Shown: in pieces, positions 16,479 to 27,000 of the stretch | How positions within the stretch are numbered: position 1 is the stretch's first letter | Layout of the letters: the number at the start of each line of letters is the position of its first letter | Source of the DNA: Deltaproteobacteria bacterium | GTDB taxonomy: Bacteria; Myxococcota_A; JAADFL01 | Direction of reading: 5' to 3' | Length of the DNA: 62,136 nucleotides | Assembly: GCA_013152945.1 (NCBI GenBank) | Contig: JAADFL010000202.1 | Location: forward strand, 1-62,136 | The notes under the pieces: generated by a model | What the model saw: the letters and a program-made list of their open reading frames with translations, nothing else | Databases searched by the model: none | Told to the model about the DNA's origin: nothing | Program-made: the position numbers and the translations under genes

Positions 16479-17813
16479 ATGAGGAACGCAACTATCCACT
16501 TCCTGGGAATATTACTCGTATTGTCCTCCCTTGGATGCAATAGCCGGTCTGATGAAATGTATTCTGATGCAGACGCTGATGCTGACACTGACGCAGGCAC
16601 GGAAATTGGCACCGACGCTGATGCTGATACTGATGCTGGCGCCGATGCAGACGCTGATGCTGACACTGACGCAGGCACGGAAATTGGCACCGACGCTGAT
16701 GCTGATACTGATGCTGGCGCCGATGCTGACGCTGATGCTGATGCTGACGCAGGCACGGAGATTGGCACCGACGCTGACGTTGATGCTGACGCTGACGCTA
16801 TTGCTGACGCAGGCACGGAGATTGGCAGCGACGCTGACGTTGATGCTGACGCTGACGCAGACGCTATTGCTGACGCAGGCACGGAGATTGGCGCCGACGC
16901 TGACGCAGACGCTGTTGCTGACGCTGACGCAGGCACGGAGACTGGTACGGATCCTTGTCTGGGTATCGACTGCTCTGGGCACGGGACCTGCTGCACGGGA
17001 GATACGGGCGCTTTCTGCGACTGTGATGAAGGGTACAGGCCTGAAGGTCTAACGTGCGTCCCAGATGTACCGGAGATAGGCACGGTCGGTCCTGACGGCC
17101 GGGTGCTGGTATGGAGCGACGAGTTCAACTCAGACTATCTCGACACCAACACGTGGAGCGTCGGCATTGGTGATGAGTCACTTGGCAGAGAGGCCTATGC
17201 AACCGATCGGTCTGTAAACCTACATGTCGTGGATGGCCATCTCGAGATCGTCGCACTGCACGAAGACTACCAAGGTAAGCATTACACTACATCGGGCATA
17301 CTGACGAAAGACGCCGGGTCATGGCAGTACGGCCGCATTGAGGCGAGCATGAAGGTGCCTGTCGGCAAGGGTTGCTGGCCGGCCTTTTGGATGATGCCGC
17401 AGTATAACATATACGGCTCCGGGCCGCCGTTCGGCTGGAGCTGGCCCCGTAACGGCGAGATAGACATCATGGAGTCGATAAGCCAAGAGCCAAGCCACGT
17501 ATATGGAACGATGCACTTCGTCGAAGAGGAGAAGCATGCATCACTTGGCGGGATGTACGAGCACGGCGGACCGATAGATGACGGTTACCATGTATATTCC
17601 ATAGTCTGGACCGAGGATGAGATAACCTGGTTTTTCGACGACCAGGAGTTTTATCGGGCCGATGCTGGCTCAGAACGTGACGGCATACTTCCCTTCCACC
17701 AAGAGTTTTACATATTGGTAAACCTTGCACTCGGCAGCCCATGGGCGGAGACACCCGAACCATCCGTCTATCCACAGGTCTTGCTCGTCGACTGGATTCG
17801 CGTCTGGCAGTAA
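16479..17813 (+). CDS. GH16 endo-beta-glucanase lipoprotein (laminarinase-like) with Asp-Ala linker
   Basis: The ATG at 16479 has GGAGG six bases upstream and gives a signal peptide ending in the lipobox SSLGC (Cys20). Residues ~30-155 are an Asp-Ala-Thr linker with internal 60-bp-scale duplications built on AGTEIGTDAD. A short EGF-like module follows (CSGHGTCC...CDCDEGY). The GH16 domain runs to the end: VLVWSDEFN at its start and the catalytic signature GEIDIMES with E327, D329 and E332 (nucleophile, helper, acid/base). Expected role: cell-surface hydrolysis of beta-1,3 or mixed-linkage glucans. The gene converges on the giant Cys-rich gene. Confidence 0.93.
   Translation: MRNATIHFLGILLVLSSLGCNSRSDEMYSDADADADTDAGTEIGTDADADTDAGADADADADTDAGTEIGTDADADTDAGADADADADADAGTEIGTDADVDADADAIADAGTEIGSDADVDADADADAIADAGTEIGADADADAVADADAGTETGTDPCLGIDCSGHGTCCTGDTGAFCDCDEGYRPEGLTCVPDVPEIGTVGPDGRVLVWSDEFNSDYLDTNTWSVGIGDESLGREAYATDRSVNLHVVDGHLEIVALHEDYQGKHYTTSGILTKDAGSWQYGRIEASMKVPVGKGCWPAFWMMPQYNIYGSGPPFGWSWPRNGEIDIMESISQEPSHVYGTMHFVEEEKHASLGGMYEHGGPIDDGYHVYSIVWTEDEITWFFDDQEFYRADAGSERDGILPFHQEFYILVNLALGSPWAETPEPSVYPQVLLVDWIRVWQ
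16556..16944. repeat. Low-complexity coding repeat (Asp-Ala linker of GH16 lipoprotein)
   Basis: Direct duplications of roughly 60-75 bp, each holding gacgcaggcacggaaattggcacc or a close variant separated by gctgatgct-type triplets, encode the linker. Repeated near-identical blocks indicate recent unequal duplication. Confidence 0.85.
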
Positions 17814-17928
17814 ACAACGAAGAGAAAGCACATCGGGCGATAATACCAGCAGGTACAGGAGGTTGTCATTCATGTGTTATTTCAATGGGATGACAGGTTT
17901 CGCTTGCGCCCTCCGGCCTTGGCGTGCT

Positions 17929-17958
17929 TGTTTTTTAGGTACCTTGAAAATCAACCTG
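17929..17958 (+). repeat. Third, partial copy (copy C) of the dispersed 'KINL' repeat
   Basis: TTTTTTAGGTACCT then TGAAAATCAACCTG matches the 3' half of the two repeats at 58428 and 61967. The reading frame after TTG is Lys-Ile-Asn-Leu-Gly-Gly-Glu-Gly and stops 12 codons later. Confidence 0.7.
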
Positions 17959-17992
17959 GGAGGGGAGGGCCGGTGGGGAGGGGAGGGCCGGT
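17957..17992. repeat. 18-bp G-rich tandem duplication
   Basis: GGGAGGGGAGGGCCGGTG occurs twice in a row directly after copy C of the KINL repeat. Runs of G could form a quadruplex on the plus strand, between the converging GH16 and giant Cys-rich genes. Confidence 0.7.
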
Positions 17993-18025
17993 GACGGCTT
18001 GTTTGCCCTGCGAGAAATTACCTGG

Positions 18026-21000
18026 TTATGCCCCGGTATTTTCGGGGTTGGAACCATGCTGCAACTGGTCCCCATGCTTGCTCTTGGATGAACGGATCCA
18101 GGCTATGAGGCCCACCAGCAGCAGGATCAGAATTGAGGCGTACCTGTCTTGTCCTGTTGTCGAGCACCCGCCTCCCGTGTCCACGAGCTTGACCTGGGCC
18201 TTCCTTGTCACCACCACCTCGACCTTGCCGTCAGCCGCAATTGTCTTCGTGTCCAGGACCACCAGGACGTCGCCCGGCTCGGTTCCTTCAAGATCCAGGG
18301 TGGTCATGAGGCCCTGCTGGTCCGCGAGCATGCTGCAGTGGCCGTGGCAGGCATCCAGTGTCCAAAGGAGAACGTCCAACGGCTGGGAAAGGGCCCGCGC
18401 CTCAACCGTGTAATCGCCGCCGGCCTCTGCGTTGAACACCAGGAACGCATCAGGTCCTGTTGATGAAGGTCCGTTACAGGTCCCGCCCGGCGAGGCGTCG
18501 TCCCACATGTGGGACAGGTCGATGGTAACCTTTTGCCCGAGTTCGAGACGGAGCGGATTGGTGCAGGCGTCACCCACGTCCAGTGAAACACACTCGCCTG
18601 ACAGGCATCGGCCGATGTCACCCTGACCGGTGGAACATGCCGATCCGTCCGGGGCAGGCTCCTCCACGCATCCTCCGGCATTCGAGTCGCAACGTGCGAC
18701 ACGGCATGTGCGATCCGTCTCGCAATGCACCTCGGCTCCCTGGGTGCAGGTGCCCTGGTTGCACGTGCCGGCAAGGTGACAGGCATCGGCCGGCCCGCAT
18801 TCTCCGCAAGACCCTCCGCATCCGTCGTCACCGCATTCCTTGCCCTTGCAGTCGGGCACGCAATAGTCGCTGCAGGAAAGCGGCAGGCTACCCGAGGGCT
18901 CGCCGGACAGGCTGACCTCTGTGAGGATGCCGCACGAGTACGAGCCCTCACTCGAGGTATCCCCGAAAGCGGTCCAGCCGCAAACCTCTCCGGACCAGGC
19001 GCAGTCGGTCCATACAGCCGTCCCGTCCATGCAAGTCAGCAGCCTGGTGCCGTCACAGCATCCCTGCTCGGTGACGCCTGACGAACACCAGTCGGAAATG
19101 CACCCAAAGGGTGAGCAAACCTGACCTGTGTCACAAGCACAGTCCTGCGGGCAGTTGGTGCAATTCTCCAGACCATCATCATCGCAAACGCCGTTGCCGC
19201 AGCCCGGCAATGTGCCGCACCCCCCGCAGTACGCCAGGCACATGAACTTGCACTGTTCGGACCAGGCTATATTGCAGCACTCCGGCGCCATTGCGCAGAC
19301 GCATTCCTCGCATGCGCACCCGCCGCAGCCCGTGCCCGGTTCGGGCCCGGTTTCATCTCTGGTAATGTCGCATCCAGGCCCCTTCCTGCAGGAACCCATG
19401 AAGCAAGTACTTCCGATGTCGCACTCTCCGCAAGACCCCCCGCACCCGTCATCGCCGCACTCCCTGCCCTTGCAGTCGGGCGTGCAGCAGCCGAACCAGG
19501 CACAGGTCTCGCCGTCTTCACACGAGCAGTCCTTGGCGCAGTTTGCACAGGTCTCGCGGTCCTCGGGAGAGCATTTGCCGTCACCACAGCCAGGCAGGTC
19601 GCCACAGCCGCCGCACCTGGTTGCGCACAGTGCAGCGCATCCCGAGTCCCATGCCGAATCCATGCAACCGGGTTCCAGGAACTGCACGCAAGGGCCGCAG
19701 GCGCAGCCGCCGCACCCCGGCGAGTCTTGTGACGAGGTGCAGCCTGCGCCGACGTGACATGCGCCATCCAGGCAAAGCCCATTACATTTTCCACAGGAGC
19801 CTCCGCACCCGTCGTCGCCGCACTCTTTGCCTGTGCAGTCCGGCGTACAGCAACCACTGTCGCTCGTGCAGACCTGGCCGGGGGCGCAGGTGCAATCCGA
19901 CGGACATGACGAGCACGTCTCGAGCTTCTCGGGCTGGCACGCCCCGTCGCCGCAACTCTCTATGGCGCCGCATCCTCCGCAGGAGAGGTTGCATATCGCC
20001 ACGCAGCCTTCGCCCCAAGAATCGGTGCAACATTCGGGTATCTGCGAACAGACGCATTCCTCGCATGCGCATCCGTCACATCCGGGAGATGATGACACCG
20101 AGCACCCCGGGCCACTCCTACAACGCCCCGAGATGCATAATCCCTGTTCGCATTTGCCGCACACGCCTCCGCACCCGTCCGGTCCGCAGTCCTTGCCTTC
20201 GCACTTCGGGGTGCAACATCCGGCAAGGGGGGTGCATTCCTGTCCCTGGTTGCAGCCGCAGTCAGCCGGACAATTGCTGCATGTCTCTCCCTGGTCCTGG
20301 GAGCAGGTTCCGTCACCGCAACCATCCAAGCCGCCGCAACCGCCGCAGAAAGCCCCGCAGAGCTGGACGCATTGCTGATCCCATGAGACCGTGCAGCATT
20401 CGGGCCTCTGACTGCATACGCACGGTTCGCACTTGCAGCCGAGGCAACCCGGCTCATCCGACGGGGCGCAGCCCAAACCTGATGTACATTTCCCTTCGAA
20501 GGCGTCGCAGATCGAACCCTGGCCACACTCTCCGCAAGAGCCTCCGCACCCGTCGTCGCCGCATTCCCTGCCCTTGCAGCCCGGGATGCAGCACATCCCG
20601 TTGTAACACTTTTCTCCGGTTGCACAGGAGCAGTCGGCCGCGCAGTTGTCGCAGTTCTCTCCCTTATCCTTGTCACAGTTACCGTTACCGCACGTGCTGC
20701 AGGTCACGAGATCCTGGCAGTGGTCACAACGGTCCGGGCAGCAATCGCCGCGTTCCATACACTTGTCGTCACACATGCATCCTGAGGGGGCCTGGCCTCC
20801 GCAGGAGCCCAGGCAAGATCCCGGTTCGGCGCACAGCCCGGCGCGCGAACAAGTGAGGTCGGACCCGCATGCTCCGCAGGAATTCCCGCATCCATCGTCG
20901 CCGCACTCCTTGCCCTCGCAGTCAGGCTCGCACTCGCAGATACCGTTTATACATTCGGCGTCGTCACCCTTACATGTTCCGCAGGATCCGCCGCAGCCGT

Positions 21001-24000
21001 CATTGCCGCACTCTTTACCGCTGCAGTCGGGCGCACAGCACTCCCCCTCTGCGCCGCACTTCTCGCCATCGCCGCACGGACAATCTACGAAGCAGTTGAT
21101 ACAGTTTTCTCCTGCATCCTTGTCACATATCGAGTCGCCGCAGTCCTTGGGGCAGGCCGGCACCTGGTCGCCGCAGAACTCGCACATGTCAGGACAACAG
21201 TCCCTCTTGTCCAGGCACCCTGGGTCGCACCAGCAATCGCCGTCGGACCTGCCTCCGCACAAGCCCTCGCAGGTGGGCGGCATGCAGGTGCCGTCATGGC
21301 ACACGAGACCTTCTCCCCCGGCACACGTTCCACAGGAGCCTCCGCAGCCGTCGTCACCACATTCTTTTCCGTTGCAGTCAGGGATGCACTCACACTTGCC
21401 CGAAACGCACTGATCGTTGGCATCGGCGCATGTTCCGCAGGAGGTTCCACATCCGTTGTCACCGCATTCCCTGCCCTCGCACGAGCATACCGAGCACTTC
21501 CCCTGGTAACAGGTCTCGCCGGCAGCACACCCGCAGTCGTCCGGGCAGGTGGCACAGTCCTCATCCGCATTTGTTTCGCAATAGTTGTTGCCGCACTCGG
21601 CGGTACCGTTTCCTCCGCAGGATTCCAGGCACAGAGACACGCATCGCTCGCTCCACACGGTCGCACAGCACTCGGGATCCTTGTTACACACGCACTCTTC
21701 GCATGCGCAGCCATTGCAGCCGGGCGTGCCGGAAATGGTGATGCCGTCACTCGGCGCCGAAGGCATGCATTTCTGGCTAACGCACACCTGACCGGCAGGA
21801 CATGTTCCGCAGGTTCCGCCGCAACCGTCGTCTCCGTCACACTCCACATCGCCAAGGCAGTTCGGCTTGCAGACGCACGCGCCGGATTCGCAGACGTCTT
21901 GACCCCCGGAGCACTGTCCACAAGAACCTCCACAGCCGTCGTCGCCGCACTGCTTGCCGGTGCAGTCCGGAATGCACTCGCATGAGCCGTCCAGGCACTG
22001 CTCCTGGGCTCCAGTGCAGGTCCCGCAAGAACCGCCGCAACCGTCGCCCCCACACTCCTTGCCTCCGCAGTCCGGCAGGCATTCGCACGTGCCGGTCGAG
22101 TCGTTGCAAGCGAATCCCGGTCCACATGCGCCGCAAGTGCCGTCGCACCCGTTGTCGCCGCACTCTTTCCCGGTGCAGTCCGGAACGCACACGCACGACC
22201 CGTCCTGGCACTGCTCCTGGGCCCCGGTGCAAGTCCCGCAGGATCCACCGCACCCATCATCGCCGCACTCTTTCCCGGTGCAGTCCGGAACGCACACGCA
22301 CGATCCGTCCTGGCATTGCTCCTGGGCGCCCGTGCAGGTTCCACAAGAGCCGCCACACCCGTCATCACCACACTCATTGCCCGTGCAGTCGGGCAGGCAG
22401 CACGTGCCGTCAGGCATGCATACCTTCTGGGAATCAGTGCAGCCACCACCTGACTCGCCGCAGAACATGGCGGGTTCGAAGGGCTGCAGAACGGTCCCGC
22501 ACTCCTTACCCGTGCAATCATCGACAATCGGGCAAATAATGCTGCCGGGGCATTGATCGCATAGATCCATGCAGCAATTCGAGCCTTGCTCCCCGGCCTG
22601 GGCACACTCCGAGTCGCAGCGGCAGTTCGTATCCGACCGGATTACACCCTGCAAGTCGCAGGCATCCGTGCAGGAGTCGACTGCGCAGAACCAGATGTTC
22701 TGGCCGACTTGCTTTGGTTGGGAAATCCCCGGACACGGGCACCAGCCGCCGCATCCGTCCGGACCGGTCAAGTATCCCTGGAATGGGTCGTAACCGTAAC
22801 TGCTGCAATCGGGCACGCACTCGGGATCGCAGAATGATACGGGACCGTAGTAGATGTGAGCCCTGTTCTGCGCCAACGCCGCCATGTCCGCATCTTCGAG
22901 TGCGCCTTCGAACACCGCCAAGTCATCCAGGTCGGCCTCCATGTCCTGGCCGATAACAGTGGATGTGTCTTCGTACTTGGAAGTGTCGGTGCCGGAAGTG
23001 CCATCCCGGGCCCCGTCCACGTACAGAAGAACGTTGCCCGAAGCAGTCCTTACAAAGCCCACATGACGCCACGTGCCGTCTGTTAACGATGACGCCGTGG
23101 AGGCCAGGGCCACACCGCCCTTGTCGTAGCTCAACCTGCCGTCCGGCAGCAGCCTCAAGCCGAACCTGTCGGGCGAGGATACGCCTTGATCCTGGCCGAT
23201 GACGGTTCCGCCCCCGGATGTGGCGCGAATCCATGCGTTGAAGCTCAAAGGGGTGTCCGCAGCGTTCGGGTCCAGGAGCGGGTCTGATACCTCGATATGG
23301 TCTATTGCAGCCAGGTGCAGAGCCCTTTCGAACTTTCCATCGGCCAGGGAGTGCTCGGACGAGTCCGAGGCCGTGAGTGTCGCTGTCCGGTCTTGCCTGG
23401 ACGAGTCGATGACCGGTGAGCCATTGGTGATGCTGGACTCGTCGAAGCGTAAGTCCAGCAAGGCGTTTGCTCCGCATTCGCAGGTCCCGGTGCAGCAATT
23501 GTCGAGGGTAGTACAGGCAGAGCCGCACATGCACGAACCGCCAGGGCCTGTCTTGAACAGGTCGTGGGAATCAGCAGGACAGTACCCGGCGCATGTGTCT
23601 GATGCCGCGCAGATTCCGCCGTCGCACACCTTTCCTGTCAGGCACGTTCCGCAGGTGCCCCCGCATCCGTCCGGTCCGCAGTCCTTTCCATTGCAGTCGG
23701 GAGTGCAACAGCTTCCTTGTACGGTGCAGGATTGGCCGTCCGGGCACTTGCAGTCCTCGGGGCACGATGCGCAGTCCTCTCCTGCAGTGAAGTCACACAA
23801 CCCCGTGCCGTTGGCGCAGTAACTACTGTCACAGCCGGTGGTGGAGTTCCTGCACAGCGAGACACAATAGTCGTCCCAAGCTTCGCTGCAGCAAGTCGGG
23901 TCGGTTGCGCAGACCTCTGACTCGCAGGCGCAGCCATTACACCCGGCCGAGCCCGTGGCCCGGCAGCCTGTTTCGAAGACCTCGCACACCTGGGAGGTGG

Positions 24001-27000
24001 AGCAGGCCTGCCCGTCGGTGCAGTCGCCGCAGGAGCCTCCGCATTTGTCGTCTCCGCAGTCCTTGCCGTCGCAGTCAGGCTGGCAAACGCACTGCCCCTG
24101 CAAGCACTCCGTGTTCTCGAAGGACGGGTCACACGTTCCACAGGAGCCGCCGCACCCATCGTCGCCGCACTCCTTGCCGTTGCAATCCGGCACGCATACG
24201 CACTTGTAAGCCTGGTCGTGGTCATCGAAACGGCACTCGTGCTGGGTCGGACATTCTCCGCAAGAACCGCCGCACCCGTCCGGGCCGCACTCGTACTTGT
24301 TTCCGGTCCGGCCTTCACACCGCGGGGCACACACGCACCTGCCGTCTGCGTCGCATGCAAACCCGAACTGGCAGCCACCCTTGAACTGGCCGCAGTAACC
24401 ACCGTAACCGTTTGGGCCGCACTGCTTGGACCAATAGGGCATGCTCTGGTCCTCGCACGCAACAGTGCCTGCGCAAACGCCCTTTGCCCGAAGAGTCTTT
24501 CCGTTCCACTCGCGCTCTATGGTCAGGCAGGGCTCGTCGTTCCCGGGGCAGGGCATTGTGTGGCCGCAGCCCCAGTCGCACTCCCGCCACTTGTACTTTT
24601 GCCAGTGCCACGGGATACCGGACGCGTTGTAGAAATCCCGGTTGATTCCGCTCGGGTGACACCTGCAGTGCCAGGGGTCCAGATGCGCATTCGCAGCTTG
24701 GGCTATATAGTCACAGGTATATTGTTCAGGACAGGTGCACCTGCCCCCGCAACCGTCGCTGGTGGCCCCGCACTTGAGCCCGAACTGGTCTTGATCGCGG
24801 CAATCCTCGTGAGGAGTGCAGGCGCATATATTGAAGTCCTGCAACCCGTAGTCAGGGTTGAATCGTATGAAAGTGTTGGGGCAGTAGTCACACAAGTCCG
24901 GGCAGCAAGGAAGGCCGTTGAACCCGCAGCCGTCTGCGCAGGAACACACTCCCAGGTCCGGGTTGGTTTCAGAGCCTATCGCCGGATCGCCGCACCGGGG
25001 CCTGCCGATGCTCCTATCCAGGCACGTTGCGCAGGCTCCGTCTACGCATGATACGCCGTCGCTGCAACCAGGGCCGCAGGTGCCTCCGCACCCGTCAGGG
25101 CCGCAGTGGTTCCAACGGCCCATCCTTCGGCTGCCGCCCCATGCGGGCGGATTGGGCCAATTCGAATGGGGAGTTATACAGATGGGCCTGCAATATGCCT
25201 CGCAGTGGGACTTGCCGTCTTCGTCGGCCTTGCATGTCTCGCCGTCGCCGCACGGCGGATTACAGATTATCTCGAGCCCGTTGCACTGGGGAACGCACTC
25301 CACGCATTCGGACACGATATCCTGGCAGTTCTCCCAGTTCGTGAAGTCCTTGTCCCTGCACTTCCTCTTGCACACGTCGCCTTCGCTGCATGGGGGATCG
25401 CATGATGCCTCGGGATCCGCAAGGCACTTTGTCGGATCCGGCGGCGCGGTGCCGAGGTACATGGCCTTTGCATAGGTGCTCATGCAGTGCAGCTTTTCAT
25501 TAATACACATGTACAGGTTGCCACGGTCGTCGCACGTAATGTCACTCGCCTTGTGAAGCGGGCACCAGTCCGAGATCTGTCCGATGCCCTTCTTTACCTG
25601 GCTGTACAGGACCAGGTTGTTCGGGCAGTCAGGCAGCTCGATCGGCACCAGGTCGCCGTCCTTGCAAGCCTGGTTGACAGGCACCCGATAGTCCACCCAG
25701 TGCCAGTGCTCTATCTCGTACTCGTCTGTTGCAGAGTATTCGCAGTGGCTTATGAAAGACTCGAAGCCGTCGCCTTTCCGGGTGCACCTGGTCTGGCCCT
25801 CGGAGCACTCGGGTACGAATTCACCGTCCTTGCAAATATGATCGGGAGGAGTACGCACAGGTTCCCATACGTACCACTTATAATCGTTGTCGCCGTACTC
25901 CAGGACCGTTCCCCACGAGCATTGCTCCAGGCGGCTCTCGCCTACGCACCTGGTATCGCCCAGCTTGCACTTCGGCAACGGGTCGAAAACGGCCACCCGG
26001 AGGTTATGCGGGCTCCCGGTGCAGGTGAGGTACGAGGTCTCGGTGACGAATGCGTTTATTCTCCGCTCCTGGACCGTGTACACGTACGCCGGAATGGGCA
26101 CTATCCTGCCTATCTCTCCTGTTGGGGCCGTTGCGACAACAGGCACGGTAAGCTCCAGGGCTTCGTACGGTGCAGGCCACAGTATTGTACCTAGCGGGTA
26201 TATCACGTACTCGTCGGTCTCGTCCGGAACGTGCAGGGTCGGGTCGCCCCACCCAACCGGGAACCCGGCCGGAAGCCTGCCGGCATGGGGCTTGCCCACG
26301 GCAAGCGCGGTAAGGCCAAGCTGGCCGAAATACACGGCAAGGTTGCCCAGGACGTCTATTGCATTTTTCACGATCTCAACGACCAAATTAATACGCTCGA
26401 GCTGGGCCGTGAGCCCACGGCCGGGGTATATCAGGGTGTCTATGTCCTCACCGATGTTTTTTATGTCCTTCGGGGTTGTAAAGCTGATGTCTATCTTCAA
26501 TATCTCCAAGATGTTGTGAATCACGTACAGGTGCCAGAGCGCAAAAAGAGTGATTTCGGTAGGTGAGCCGGGATTGGTCAGGTTCACCATGGGCAGGTCG
26601 TACTGCTTGGGGTCTATGGTGTCTTGGAATGATGTAAATGCAAGGTACAAGGCATCTGCCGCGCCGGGAGCAAAGATCTCGGACAGGAGCATGATTTCAC
26701 CCACCAGCGGCACCGGCATGGCCACGGGATCGGCCTTTAGCTTGATTCCATTGGTAACATCCGAAATTATCAGCGGCGTGATGACAGGTTCGCCTTGGTC
26801 GTTCTTTGGAACCATAAGGTACATCATGACGTACCCTGTGAACCTCAGCGACTCGTACGGCACCCAGCCTTCGCAGTTCTGCTTTGCCGCGTAGCAGGCG
26901 GCACAGTTGTGCAATCCCGAGCCAGTCCAGGAGCAACCTTCGCAGCTCGTGCACTCGAAATTCTTTATGCGCAGCTTGAACTTGAAGTCGCGTTGGTCCC

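Noticed and set aside
16163-17128. 321-codon minus-strand frame across the repeat array and GH16 linker
   Set aside because: It is a shadow of repeats in both strands: Ser-Ala runs and GYQIRSG peptides from the array, with no domain.
19543-20856. 437-codon plus-strand Arg-rich frame
   Set aside because: Antisense of the Cys-rich giant; composition (Arg, Ser, Cys, His) is that of the complement of repeated GC-rich modules. Other long plus-strand frames between 19000 and 25000 are rejected for the same reason.
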